A DNA stretch of 64,000 nucleotides from DATMER01 sp034667225. Its GTDB lineage: Bacteria > Acidobacteriota > Thermoanaerobaculia > Multivoradales > UBA5704. How positions within the stretch are numbered: position 1 is the stretch's first letter; the number at the start of each line of letters is the position of its first letter. The notes under the pieces were generated by a model, which was not told the origin of the DNA, made no database searches, and saw nothing but the letters and a program-made list of their open reading frames with translations. The position numbers and the translations under genes are program-made. Below are positions 45,735 to 55,463 of the stretch, one piece after another. The stretch covers positions 1-64,000 of the forward strand of contig JAXDKG010000060.1 in NCBI GenBank assembly GCA_034667225.1, in the 5' to 3' direction.

Positions 45735-48206
45735 ATGACCTTTCCTCTCGTGGACGGGGGCGCCGCAGCATCTCCGTCCGAGTCGGGACCCGAGCAGTTC
45801 ACGAAGGAGAGCATCCTTCGCGACTATCGGATCGCATATGAAAGCCGCGAGGCGAGCCTGATCGGAGAGAAGCAGGTGTTCTCCGGCAAGGCCAAGTTCG
45901 GCATCTTCGGCGCCGGCAAGGAGGTGGCCCAGGTCGCCCTCGCCCGCTCCTTCCGCCCCGGCGACTTCCGCTCGGGTTATTACCGCGACCAGACGCTGAT
46001 GTTCGCGCTGGGTCTGCTGACGCTGGACGAGTTCTTCGCCCAGCTCTACGCCAATCCCGACGTGGCGCTGGAGCCCTGCTCGGCCGGGCGCTCGATGACC
46101 GCGCACTTCTCGACCTGCCTGGTGGGGCCGGAAGGCCGCTTCCACGATCTCACCGAGCGCCTCAACTCCTCGTCGGACGTGTCGCCCACCGGCTCCCAGA
46201 TGCCGCGCCTCGTCGGCCTGGCCTACGCCTCCAAGCTCTACCGCGAGCTGCCCGAGCTGCGCGACAGCCCCGAATCCTCGCGGTTCTCCCGCAACGGCGA
46301 CGAGATCGCCTTCGGCACCATCGGCAATGCGAGCTGCGCCGAGGGGATGTTCTGGGAGGCGGTCAACGCGGCGGGCGTGCTCGGCATCCCCATGCTGGTC
46401 TCGATCTGGGACGACGGCTACGGCATCTCAGTCCCCAACGAGCAGCAGATCACCAAGGGGGATCTGTCCGCGGTGCTGTCCGGCTTCCGGCGCGCGCCCG
46501 GCACCCGCCAGGGGTATGACCTCTACACGGTCCAGGGCTGGGACTACCCCGGCCTCTGCGAGACCTACCTGAACGCCGCCCAGATCCTGCGCATCGAGCA
46601 CGTTCCGGCCATCGTCCACGTGGTGGAGATGACGCAGCCGCAGGGGCACTCCACCTCGGGCAGCCACAAGCGCTACAAGAGCGCGGAGCGGCTGGCCTGG
46701 GAGGTGGAGTACGACGGCCTGCGCAAGATGCGCGACTGGATGCTCGCGCAGGGAATCGCGTCCGAGTCCGAGGTCGAGAGCCTGGAGCAGGAGGCCGCCC
46801 GGACCGTGCGCGAGGCCCAGGAGCGGGCCTGGCAAGCGTTCGTCGGCCCGATCCAGGAGGACCAGAAGACCGTCCTTGCCATGACCGGCGACCTCATGCG
46901 CGAATCTCAGGAAACCGTGAACGGCCCTGAGTTGACAGCGGAGCTCGTGCCCATCCGCCGGGAGCTGGAGCGCCTCCAGACGCCCATGCGGCGGGATGTC
47001 ATGGCGGCCGTCCACAGCGCCCTCATGGTGACGGCGGGGCAGAATCTGTCCGCCGCCCACCATTTGATCGAGTGGAAGCAGAAGCAGGACCGGATCAACG
47101 AGGACCGCTTCAACTCGGACGTCTACAGCACGGGTCCGGAGTCGGCGCTGAACGTCCCCGCGGTCGAGGCTGTCTACGCCGCGGACGCGCCGCTCATGAA
47201 CGGCTTCGAGGTGGTCAACGCCTGCTTCGACTGGAACCTCCGGCACCGCCCGAACCTGATCGCCCTGGGCGAGGACGTGGGCAAGATCGGCGACGTCAAC
47301 CAGGGCTTCGCCGGCCTGCAGGCCAAGTACGGTCCCCTGCGGGTGACGGATACGGGCATCCGCGAAGTCACGATCGTCGGCCAGGCCATCGGCATGGCGC
47401 TACGCGGGCTGCGTCCCGTGGCCGAGATCCAATATCTCGACTACATCCTCTATGCGATACAGATTCTGTCGGACGACCTGGCGAGCCTGCGCTGGCGCAC
47501 CAAGGGGCAGCAGAAGGCGCCGGTGATCGTGCGCACCCGCGGCCATCGTCTCGAAGGAATCTGGCACTCCGGCTCGCCCATGGCGGGAATCATCAGCCTG
47601 GTGCGCGGCATGTACGTCTGCGTGCCGCGCAACATGACCCAGGCGGCCGGCTTCTACAACACACTGCTCCGGTCGGACGACTCGGGGATCGTGATCGAGG
47701 TCCTGAACGGCTACCGCCAGAAGGAGAAGCTGCCCTCCAACATCGGCGAATTCACGGTGCCGCTCGGCGTGCCCGAGGTGCTGCGCGAGGGGCGGGACGT
47801 GACGGTGGTCACCTATGGACCGCTCTGCCGGATCGCCATGGAGGCAGCGGAGAGGCTGGCCGGGTTCGGGATCGAGGTCGAGCTGATCGACGTGCAGACG
47901 CTGCTGCCGTTCGACCGCCACGGCCGGATCGTCGAATCGCTCAAGAAGACGAACCGGGTGCTCTTCCTGGACGAGGACGTGCCTGGGGGGGCCTCGGCCT
48001 TCATGATGCAGCAGGTGCTCGAAGGCCAGGGCGGGTACAACTGGCTCGACGCCGCGCCGCGGACCCTCGCGGCCCGGGAGCACCGCCCGGCCTACGCCTC
48101 GGACGGCGATTATTTCTCCAAGCCCAACCGCGAGTCGGTCTTTGAAGCCGTTTACGACCTCATGCATGAGGCCGACCCGGCTTCGTTCCCGATCTTTTAT
48201 AGGTAA
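45735..48206 (+). CDS. Fused 2-oxoacid dehydrogenase E1 (alpha and beta subunits)
   Basis: 823 residues joining an E1-alpha (about 30-400) and an E1-beta (about 480-823) of the branched-chain/pyruvate type, which decarboxylate 2-oxoacids with thiamine diphosphate. Alpha shows DVSPTGSQMPRLVGLAYASKLYREL and the cofactor region GNASCAEG...SIWDDGYGIS. There the usual GDG and NN appear as GNA and DD, a reciprocal change I recall from fused enzymes of this type. Beta shows ALGEDVGKIGDVNQGFAGL and ELIDVQTLLPFD. GGAGG is seven bases before ATG 45735. No E2 or E3 gene is adjacent, so the complex is assembled from elsewhere. Confidence 0.92.
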   Translation: MTFPLVDGGAAASPSESGPEQFTKESILRDYRIAYESREASLIGEKQVFSGKAKFGIFGAGKEVAQVALARSFRPGDFRSGYYRDQTLMFALGLLTLDEFFAQLYANPDVALEPCSAGRSMTAHFSTCLVGPEGRFHDLTERLNSSSDVSPTGSQMPRLVGLAYASKLYRELPELRDSPESSRFSRNGDEIAFGTIGNASCAEGMFWEAVNAAGVLGIPMLVSIWDDGYGISVPNEQQITKGDLSAVLSGFRRAPGTRQGYDLYTVQGWDYPGLCETYLNAAQILRIEHVPAIVHVVEMTQPQGHSTSGSHKRYKSAERLAWEVEYDGLRKMRDWMLAQGIASESEVESLEQEAARTVREAQERAWQAFVGPIQEDQKTVLAMTGDLMRESQETVNGPELTAELVPIRRELERLQTPMRRDVMAAVHSALMVTAGQNLSAAHHLIEWKQKQDRINEDRFNSDVYSTGPESALNVPAVEAVYAADAPLMNGFEVVNACFDWNLRHRPNLIALGEDVGKIGDVNQGFAGLQAKYGPLRVTDTGIREVTIVGQAIGMALRGLRPVAEIQYLDYILYAIQILSDDLASLRWRTKGQQKAPVIVRTRGHRLEGIWHSGSPMAGIISLVRGMYVCVPRNMTQAAGFYNTLLRSDDSGIVIEVLNGYRQKEKLPSNIGEFTVPLGVPEVLREGRDVTVVTYGPLCRIAMEAAERLAGFGIEVELIDVQTLLPFDRHGRIVESLKKTNRVLFLDEDVPGGASAFMMQQVLEGQGGYNWLDAAPRTLAAREHRPAYASDGDYFSKPNRESVFEAVYDLMHEADPASFPIFYR

Positions 48207-48213
48207 ACAGGTC

Positions 48214-48310
48214 CGAAAGGACCTAAAGGACTTCAAGGACCTCAGGGACTTCAAGGACGCCGGAGCTCCGTGTCCCTGGTGTCCTTGAGGTCCTTGGTGT
48301 CCTTTTCCGG
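48214..48310. repeat. 9-bp-period inverted repeat between convergent genes
   Basis: The left arm repeats AAGGAC every nine bases at least five times (48217-48258); the right arm is its imperfect reverse complement (GTGTCCTTGAGGTCCTTGG type, 48271-48308). The centre is the palindrome CGGAGCTCCG (48261-48270). The whole would fold into one long hairpin and probably ends transcription from both sides. Confidence 0.75.
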
Positions 48311-48318
48311 CGTTCTCC

Positions 48319-50490
48319 TCAGGACTCGGAGTTGTCCCAACTTGGCGGGGGCGGCTCGTGCACGGGTGCGCTCTCGGTGGGCGCACTCTCGGAGGCCGCT
48401 ATGGACCCCTCGCCGCCGCCCTTGTCATCCCGGCTCCGCGCACCGCCGCGGCGCCTCCGCCTCCGCCGGCCGCGGTCGCGCTTGCCGGCGGCGGTATTTC
48501 CTTCGGCGCCCTCGGCTTCGGCGGCATGATCACCGCCTTCGAATTCTCCGCCCTCGCCACCCTCGTCGTCCCAGTGAGGCTCATGGTCCTCCTCACCGCC
48601 GGGCTCGGAGTGGACTTGGAGCGCAGCTTCGGTCGACGGTGCGCCGACGGTGAGGCCGTTGCCGTTCACCTTCTTGCGCTTGTTGCGTCCACCGCGGCGG
48701 CGTTTGCGTCGCCGGGCTTCAGCCTCGGCTCCGGTCTCCTCGGTAGCGGCACGCTCGGCGGGCTCGGCGGTGTCACCGGGCTGGGCGGGCTGGGCGGGCT
48801 GGGCAGCCTTCGGCCGCTCGACTGGCTCGCGGCGTTCTTTTCCCCGATCGCGCTCCCGTCCCCGGCCCCGCTCCCCCCGACCCTTGGCAACCGCCTTCGG
48901 CGGAGCTGCCGGCTGCTGCTGCTCCTCCTCATCCTCCTCTTCCTCGGCATCCGGCAGGGCGAGGTCCCAGGGCTGGAGGGTGACGGCGGCGGGCTTCGGC
49001 TTGGGGGCGGGGAGGGGCCGCTCGCGCTTGACCCACTCGATCTGCTCGTCCGGCCGATGGAGGCCGGGCGCGGCGATGATCTCGATCTTGATGTCGAACT
49101 CCTGCTCCAGGTCCGACAGCTCCTTGCGCCGGTCGTTCTGGAACGCGTCCGCGAGCTCGGGGTGGAGCCCGACGCGGACCGCCTGGATGGTGCCGCTCGC
49201 CGCGCGCGCCTCGATCCGGCGCAGCAGCGAAAGACTCACCATCTCCTCGCTCGCGAGCCGGCCCGAGCCGTTGCAGGTCGGGCAGCTCCGGTGCGTGCGC
49301 ACCTGGAGCGCCTGCTGGATGCGCTGGCGGTTGATCTCCAGCAGGCCGTTGGGCGAGATCCGGCCCACGGTGGTGCGCGCCTTGTCCGCCTTGAGCGCGT
49401 CCTTGAGGGCCTTCTCGACCTTGCGCTGGTTCTTGGAGGCGCGCATGTCGATGAAATCCACCACGAGCAGGCCGCCGATGTCGCGCAGCCGGAGCTGGCG
49501 CGCGACCTCGCCGGCGGCCTCCATGTTCGTGTTGAGCGCGGTTTCCTCTTGCGTCCCGGCCTTGGTGGAGCGGCCGGAGTTGACGTCGATGGCGGTCAGC
49601 GCCTCCGTGCCGTCGATCACGATCGAGCCGCCGCTGGGGAGATCGACGCGGCGCTCGTAGATGCGGTCGATCTGAGCTTCCAGGCCGTAGCGGGAGAACA
49701 GGGGGAGGCGGTCCGAGTACCAGGTCAGCCGCGTCTTGCCGCGCGGCATGAAGGCCTGCATGTAGGCGCGGGCCTTCTGGAACGCCTCCTCGTCGTCGAC
49801 GAGGACCTCCTCGATGCTGGAGTCCAGGTAGTCGCGCAGCGCCTGGAGGATGAGGTCCTGGTCGGTATAGATGAGCCGGGTGCCCTTGCCGTCGAGCGCG
49901 GCGGCCTGCACCCTCTTCCAGAGTCGGAGCAGTGCGGCCAGGTCGCGGGAGAGCGTGGCCTTGGTCTGGTCCAGGGCGTTGGTGCGGACGATGATGCCGC
50001 AGCCATCGGGGAGGTCCAGGCCGTTGGCCAGGGTCTTGAGCTTTTTGCGGGTGTCTTCGTCTTCGACCTTGCGGGAGACGCCGCGGGTGTTCTCGAACGG
50101 GGTGAGGACCAGGTACCGGCCGGCGAGGGAGAGGCTGGTGGTGAGGGCCGCCCCCTTCTGTCCGATGGCATCTTTGGCCACCTGGACGACAATGGGCTTG
50201 CCCTTTTCCAGCACGTCCTCGATGCGGGGATGGCCGCCCCGGGGCGAATGGTAGTAGGCCTCGGGGACGACGTCCTGGATGGACAGGAAGCCGTGCCGCT
50301 CCAGGCCGTAGTCGATGAACGCGGCGTTCAGGCTGGGCTGGATATTGGCGATGATCCCGCGGAAGATATTGCCGCGGGTCAGGCCCGACTCGGCGATATC
50401 CACCTGGTAGTTTTCCAGGTTGTTGCCCTGGATGATGGCGATACGCAGCTCTTCCGAGCGCTGCGCGTTGATCAGCATCTTGCGACTCAA
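48319..50490 (-). CDS. rng: Ribonuclease E/G family endoribonuclease
   Basis: 723 residues. S1 RNA-binding domain (about 36-120), 5' sensor and RNase H-like region, DNase I-like catalytic part with metal ligands in TAIDVNSGR and VVDFIDMR, and the zinc-link cysteines in CPTCNGSG. Processes rRNA and starts mRNA decay at the inner face of the membrane. Beyond about 500 comes a low-complexity tail rich in Arg, Glu, Gly and Pro (GRGRERDRGKERR; RRKRRRGGRNKRKK), like the disordered scaffold of RNase E, so it may hold a degradosome. Length is between RNase G and RNase E. Ends in the inverted repeat at 48.2 kb. Confidence 0.94.
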   Translation of the reverse strand: MSRKMLINAQRSEELRIAIIQGNNLENYQVDIAESGLTRGNIFRGIIANIQPSLNAAFIDYGLERHGFLSIQDVVPEAYYHSPRGGHPRIEDVLEKGKPIVVQVAKDAIGQKGAALTTSLSLAGRYLVLTPFENTRGVSRKVEDEDTRKKLKTLANGLDLPDGCGIIVRTNALDQTKATLSRDLAALLRLWKRVQAAALDGKGTRLIYTDQDLILQALRDYLDSSIEEVLVDDEEAFQKARAYMQAFMPRGKTRLTWYSDRLPLFSRYGLEAQIDRIYERRVDLPSGGSIVIDGTEALTAIDVNSGRSTKAGTQEETALNTNMEAAGEVARQLRLRDIGGLLVVDFIDMRASKNQRKVEKALKDALKADKARTTVGRISPNGLLEINRQRIQQALQVRTHRSCPTCNGSGRLASEEMVSLSLLRRIEARAASGTIQAVRVGLHPELADAFQNDRRKELSDLEQEFDIKIEIIAAPGLHRPDEQIEWVKRERPLPAPKPKPAAVTLQPWDLALPDAEEEEDEEEQQQPAAPPKAVAKGRGERGRGRERDRGKERREPVERPKAAQPAQPAQPGDTAEPAERAATEETGAEAEARRRKRRRGGRNKRKKVNGNGLTVGAPSTEAALQVHSEPGGEEDHEPHWDDEGGEGGEFEGGDHAAEAEGAEGNTAAGKRDRGRRRRRRRGGARSRDDKGGGEGSIAASESAPTESAPVHEPPPPSWDNSES

Positions 50491-50660
50491 GTTCGCTCCA
50501 ATCTGACGGGGGTATAGAGACTTCGCTAGCGCATGCGGAGGGATAGGCGGACGGAGGTGGGTCGAGACAGCGGCATGTTCCGCAGCGTATTGTGCCTGGA
50601 TTGAAGGGGTTCCGCAAGCCCTGGGGCCAGAGGGGAGGGTCCGATGCTAGACTCGCCCCG

Positions 50661-52202
50661 ATGAGGAGCTTCGACGCAATCATCCTCGGCGGCGCCTTCT
50701 CGGGCGCTTCGGCGGCCATCCTGCTGCGGCGGGATCGGCCCGATCTCTCCGTCCTGATCGTCGAGCGGCAGAGTAAGTTCGATGAGAAGGTGGGGGAGGC
50801 GACCACCGAGATGTCGGGGATGTTCCTTACCCGCCGGCTTGCCCAGTGGCAGCACCTGGAGCGCGAGCACCTCCCCAAGGAGGGGCTGCGCTACTGGTTT
50901 CAGAATGACAAGGTCAGAGGGCATGCCAATGCCAGTGAATCTGGCGCGTTCCTGCGCAGCACTGTCCCCTCCTTCCAGCTCCGCCGCGACGCGCTCGACG
51001 AGCACCTCCTCGCCACCGCGGTCGAGGAAGGGGCCGAGCTGCTCCGGCCTGCCCGGGTCAAGGACGTTGATCTGGGAGACTTCGACCACCGGGTGACGAT
51101 CGAGACGGCGGAAGGGGAGACGGAGACCATCTCCTGCCGCTGGGTCCTGGATGCCTCCGGCCGCGCCTGTTTCCTCGGCCGGCGCCTGGGCCTGATCGAG
51201 CGCAACAAGGAGCATCCCACGGCGGCGGTCTGGTGCCGCTGGCAGGATGTGCGCCACATCGACGACTTCGCGGCGCGCGGGCCGCTGTCCCTCTCCCGAG
51301 GCAACGTCAGCTCCCGCCGGCTGGCCACGAACCACTACATGGGCTTCGGCTACTGGGTCTGGTTCATCCCCCTGGGCAATGGCGAGACGAGCATCGGGGT
51401 GGTCTTCGACACCCGTCTCGTCAACCTGGACAGGGGCAAGGACATCGCCGCCGACTACGACGCCTTCCTGCGGCGGATCCCCATGGCCGCCGAGTTGCTC
51501 GATGGCGCCCGCATGCGGCCGGAGGATCTCCGGACCTTCTCCAACCTGGCCTATGCCACGAAACAGTACATGGGAAAGGGCTGGGCGCTCCTCGGCGATG
51601 CCGCCGTGTTTCTCGACCCCTACTACTCTCCGGGGCTCGACCATGCTGCCTTCAGCGTCGAGGCAACAGTCGAGATCGTCAAAGCCCAGACCACGGGGGA
51701 GGACGTCGCCGTCCGCATTGCGGAGCACAACGAGATCTTCCTGCGCTCCTACTGGCGCTTCTTCGGCTCGATCTACAAGGACAAGTACTACTACATGGGG
51801 GAGCACGACCTGCTCTCCGCCTCGGTCCTCATCGAGACGGCCCAGTACTACCTCTTCGTGGTCATCCCCGCCTACCGGGTGATGGGCAAGTTCCACTGGA
51901 TGCCCGTCCTCGGCCCCAAGCCCGCCTTCTTCAGCTACAACCTGATGCGGATCTACAACCGGCGCTTCAAGAAGATCGCCCTGGCACGCCGGGAGATGGG
52001 GGAGGCGGGCATCCGCAACGACGGACGAAGGGTCAAATTCTTCTTCAACCTGAGCTTCGCTCCGTTCCGCATGGTCGGCCGCGGCCTGCGCATCTGGGCG
52101 ATGGCCGAAGCCGATCTCCTCCGGCTGCGCCTGAAACGGCTCTTTTCGGGGAAGTCGGCGCAGGCCGTGTCTGAAGACGCGGTGGTAGCCGAAGACTCCT
52201 AG
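50661..52202 (+). CDS. FAD-dependent halogenase-like monooxygenase
   Basis: 513 residues of the flavin-dependent halogenase / geranylgeranyl reductase-like superfamily. Nucleotide-binding motif ILGGAFSGASAA at 9-20, KVGEATTE at about 43-50, the second FAD region LLGDAAVFLDPYYSPGLDHA, and the halogenase mark WVWFIP at 232-237 (W-x-W-x-I-P). It likely adds halogen or oxygen to an aromatic or alkene using reduced flavin. The halogenase active-site lysine cannot be placed with confidence by eye, so hydroxylase activity is possible. ATG 50661 fits the start of the Rossmann motif. Not adjacent to the NRPS genes; about 41 kb away. Confidence 0.82.
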   Translation: MRSFDAIILGGAFSGASAAILLRRDRPDLSVLIVERQSKFDEKVGEATTEMSGMFLTRRLAQWQHLEREHLPKEGLRYWFQNDKVRGHANASESGAFLRSTVPSFQLRRDALDEHLLATAVEEGAELLRPARVKDVDLGDFDHRVTIETAEGETETISCRWVLDASGRACFLGRRLGLIERNKEHPTAAVWCRWQDVRHIDDFAARGPLSLSRGNVSSRRLATNHYMGFGYWVWFIPLGNGETSIGVVFDTRLVNLDRGKDIAADYDAFLRRIPMAAELLDGARMRPEDLRTFSNLAYATKQYMGKGWALLGDAAVFLDPYYSPGLDHAAFSVEATVEIVKAQTTGEDVAVRIAEHNEIFLRSYWRFFGSIYKDKYYYMGEHDLLSASVLIETAQYYLFVVIPAYRVMGKFHWMPVLGPKPAFFSYNLMRIYNRRFKKIALARREMGEAGIRNDGRRVKFFFNLSFAPFRMVGRGLRIWAMAEADLLRLRLKRLFSGKSAQAVSEDAVVAEDS

Positions 52203-52327
52203 CATTCAGGCATCGGTTTTGAATGCCGGGGAGGGTGGGGCTTCGCCGGGGCTTGTCCTTCCTCCGACGGTCCATGGGTTCCGACAGGTCACGTGCGGAG
52301 CCCCATTGCGAACCCGAGAGGAGATTG

Positions 52328-55300
52328 ATGCCCATGCAGCGCCCCGCGTCCCGCCGCCCGGCGGTCCTTGCCGGGATTTTCTTTTTTGCTCTTCTCTGCC
52401 TGCCCTCCCTCCTCCCAGCCCAGTACTTCGGCCGCAACAAGGTCCAGTGGGAGCAGTTCGACTGGCAGGTCCTCAAGACCGAGCACTTTGATATTTATTA
52501 CTACCCCGAGGAAGAAAAGGCCGTGCGCGACACCGCCCGCATGGCCGAGCGCTGGTACGCCCGGCTCAAGCAGGTGTTCGAGCGCGACTTCCTCGAGCGC
52601 AAGTCGATCGTCCTCTACGCGGACCAGAGCGACTTCCAGCAGACCACCGTCGTCCGCGGCCTGATCGGCCAGGGCACCGGCGGCGTCACCGAAGGGCTCC
52701 GCACCCGGGTCGTGCTGCCGCTGACCGGCAATTACGAGGACACCGACCACGTCCTCGGTCACGAGTTGGTCCACGTGTTCCAGTACGACATCCTGAAAGA
52801 CCCGCTGGTGCGCGAGGGCGGCGGTGCCCAGGGGGGGCAAGGCGGCGGCTACGACATTCCCCTCTGGTTCATCGAAGGCCTCGCCGAGTACCTCTCCCTC
52901 GGCCCCACCTCGCCCCAGACCTCCATGTGGCTGCGCGACGCGCTGGCCCGGGACGAGCTGCCCGACCTGCGCCAGATCTCCCGCGATCCGCGCTTCTTTC
53001 CCTACCGCTGGGGCCATGCCTTCTGGTCCTACGTGGGGGGGCGCTGGAACGACCGCACCGTGGGCCGCCTTTTCACCCGCGGCACGGCCATCGGCCTGGA
53101 TGTGGCCTTGCAGGAGACTCTCGGGCTGGACGACAAGGCTTTCTCGGATCTCTGGAAGGCCTCCATCCGCGAAGCCTACGCGCCGGTGCTGGAGTCGAGG
53201 CAGACGCCTAAAACCCTGGGAGCCCGTCTGCTCCCCAGAGAGGAAGAATCGACCGACACCTACATCGCCCCGGTGATCAGCCCCGACGGCACGGAGGTGA
53301 TCTTCTTCTCCACGCGCCGGTTGTTCACGTTCGACCTCTACCTGGCCGACGCCCGCACCGGCGAGATCAAGGCCAAGCTCCTCTCCGCGGACGCCGACTC
53401 CCACTTCGACGCCCTGCGCTTCCTCGATTCGTCAGGCTCCTGGTCGCCCGACGGCCGCCGGTTCGCCTTCGCCGTCTTCGCGGGCGGGGACAACGAGCTG
53501 GCCATCCTGGACGTGCGCTCGCGCAATGTCGAGCGCCGCTATGAGGTCCAAGGTGTCGGAGCGATCTGGAACCCGGCCTGGTCGCCGGACGGCCGCAGCA
53601 TCGCCTTCTCCGGCTCGGCCGGCGGCATCTCCGACCTCTATCTGCTCGACGTGGCGAGCGGCCAGACGCGCAAGCTCACCGACGACCGCTTCGGCGACAT
53701 GCAGCCCGAATGGTCGCCGGACGGCCGTACGATCGCCTTCGTCTCCGACCGCGGCGCGGGGACTGATCTGACCCGGCTCGCCGATGGGCCGATGACCATC
53801 TGGTCGATCGACGTGGCGAGCGGCCAGACGCGCGAGCTCGTCCCCGCGGGCCAGGACCCGGGTCAGCGCATCAACCCGCAGTTCGGGCCGGGAGGGAAAG
53901 ACCTCTTCTTCCTATCGGACGCCGCGGGGGTGAGCGATCTCTACCGCATGGACGTGGCGAGCGGCGAGATCTTCCGGGTGACCCACCTGACCACGGGCGT
54001 GACCGGCATCGCCCGGCTCTCGCCGGCCATGACCGTCTCCGAGGGGACGGGCCGGGTGATGTTCTCGGTCTTCCACGACACGATCTATCAGATCCACGGC
54101 CTCGACGCGGAGCAGGCGCGCGGCGTGCCGGCCGGCCCGGATCCCCTTCCCTTCGCCCGCGTCGCCAGCCTGCCGCCGCTGCGCGAGCGGGCCACCAGCG
54201 TGGTGGCCCAGTACCTCGGCGAGCCGCAGCCTCTGGAGAGCGCCCGCGCCGGGGAGCTGGACACGGAGGAATACCGGCCGAAGCTCTCCCTAGACTTCGT
54301 GGGACCCGCGGTCGGCGTGGGCGTGAGCACCACCGGCACCGCGTTCGGCGGCGACATCACAGCCTTCTTCAGCGACGTCCTCAACCAGCGCGAAGTCGGC
54401 TTCACCCTCTACGGCGGCAGCGGCTCGTCCTTCAGCGAGTTCGGCGCCGAGGCGTACTACCTCAACCAGGCCAGCCGTCTGCAGTGGGGCGGCGCCGCGG
54501 GCCATATCCCGTACATCTCGGCTTTCACGACCGCCCGCAACGAGGTCGTCGAGGTCGACGGAGAGCTCTTCAACGCCCGGGTGATCGAGCAGGTCCGCGA
54601 GACCGTCCTCCAGGACCAGGCGGCGCTGATCTCTCGCTTCCCGTTCTCGGCCACGCGGCGGCTGGAGGCGAGCGTCGGCTACACGCGGCTCGACTTCCAG
54701 GCCGAGCTCTTCCGGGTGGCGGTGGTGGGGGATACGGTCATCGAGCGCAGTGAACGGGACCTACCCTCGCCCGAGTCGCTCTCCCTGGTCCAGGGCAGCT
54801 TCGCCCTGGTGGGCGACAGCAGCTACTTCGGCTTCACCTCGCCGGTGCGAGGCCAGCGCTACCGCTTCGAGATCGAGCCTACGTTCGGCGACCTCGAGTA
54901 CCAGACGTTTCTCGCCGACTACCGACGCTATCTCTTCTTGCGGCCGGTGACGTTCGCCATGCGCGGCCTCCATCTCGGCCGTTACGGCACGGACTCCGAG
55001 AGCGAGCGCCTGAACCAGCTCTACGTCGGCCGTCCCACCCTGGTGCGCGGCTACGAGATCGGCGACATCAGCGCCTCCGATTGCTCGGAAGTGCCGGGCG
55101 ACCCCACGGCCTGCCCCGAGTTCGACCGGCTCATCGGCAGCCGCCTCGGCGTGCTGAACCTGGAGTTCCGTGTGCCGCTCCTGGGCACCCGCGGCTTCGG
55201 CATCTTCGACGTGTCGTTCCTGCCCACGGAGCTCTCGGCCTTCGTGGATGCGGGTGTGGCCTGGGATTCGGAGACGACGCCGGTGCTCCGCTTCGAAAAG

Positions 55301-55453
55301 CGTTCGATCGAGCGCATCCCGGTGGTGAGCGCCGGCATCGCGGCCCGCGTGCTGCTCGGCGGCTTCGCGGTGCTCCAGTTCTACTACGCCAAGCCGTTCC
55401 AGCGGCCGGAGGACGACTGGGTCACGGGTTTCGTGATCGCTCCGGGCTGGTAG
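52328..55453 (+). CDS. Exported fusion: gluzincin peptidase + TolB-like propeller + outer-membrane barrel
   Basis: 1041 residues. Signal peptide (AVLAGIFFFALLCLPSLLPAQ) then a metallopeptidase domain with HELVHVFQY (zinc histidines and catalytic Glu) and the third ligand region WFIEGLAEYLS. From about 300 there are PD40/WD40 propeller blades (SPDGTEVIFFSTR; WSPDGRRFAFA; WSPDGRSIAFSG; WSPDGRTIAFVSDRG), as in TolB. From about 640 the sequence becomes a BamA-like beta-barrel (FGGDITAFFSDVLNQREVGFTLYGG; RPTLVRGYE) and ends in Trp, as outer-membrane proteins do. ATG 52328 is preceded by AGGAGA. Probably a surface or outer-membrane protease; substrate unknown. Confidence 0.9.
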   Translation: MPMQRPASRRPAVLAGIFFFALLCLPSLLPAQYFGRNKVQWEQFDWQVLKTEHFDIYYYPEEEKAVRDTARMAERWYARLKQVFERDFLERKSIVLYADQSDFQQTTVVRGLIGQGTGGVTEGLRTRVVLPLTGNYEDTDHVLGHELVHVFQYDILKDPLVREGGGAQGGQGGGYDIPLWFIEGLAEYLSLGPTSPQTSMWLRDALARDELPDLRQISRDPRFFPYRWGHAFWSYVGGRWNDRTVGRLFTRGTAIGLDVALQETLGLDDKAFSDLWKASIREAYAPVLESRQTPKTLGARLLPREEESTDTYIAPVISPDGTEVIFFSTRRLFTFDLYLADARTGEIKAKLLSADADSHFDALRFLDSSGSWSPDGRRFAFAVFAGGDNELAILDVRSRNVERRYEVQGVGAIWNPAWSPDGRSIAFSGSAGGISDLYLLDVASGQTRKLTDDRFGDMQPEWSPDGRTIAFVSDRGAGTDLTRLADGPMTIWSIDVASGQTRELVPAGQDPGQRINPQFGPGGKDLFFLSDAAGVSDLYRMDVASGEIFRVTHLTTGVTGIARLSPAMTVSEGTGRVMFSVFHDTIYQIHGLDAEQARGVPAGPDPLPFARVASLPPLRERATSVVAQYLGEPQPLESARAGELDTEEYRPKLSLDFVGPAVGVGVSTTGTAFGGDITAFFSDVLNQREVGFTLYGGSGSSFSEFGAEAYYLNQASRLQWGGAAGHIPYISAFTTARNEVVEVDGELFNARVIEQVRETVLQDQAALISRFPFSATRRLEASVGYTRLDFQAELFRVAVVGDTVIERSERDLPSPESLSLVQGSFALVGDSSYFGFTSPVRGQRYRFEIEPTFGDLEYQTFLADYRRYLFLRPVTFAMRGLHLGRYGTDSESERLNQLYVGRPTLVRGYEIGDISASDCSEVPGDPTACPEFDRLIGSRLGVLNLEFRVPLLGTRGFGIFDVSFLPTELSAFVDAGVAWDSETTPVLRFEKRSIERIPVVSAGIAARVLLGGFAVLQFYYAKPFQRPEDDWVTGFVIAPGW

Positions 55454-55463
55454 GATCGACGGC

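Noticed and set aside
50661..52202. Tailoring halogenase of the NRPS-PKS cluster
   Set aside because: More than 40 kb away with many housekeeping genes between, so no cluster link can be claimed.
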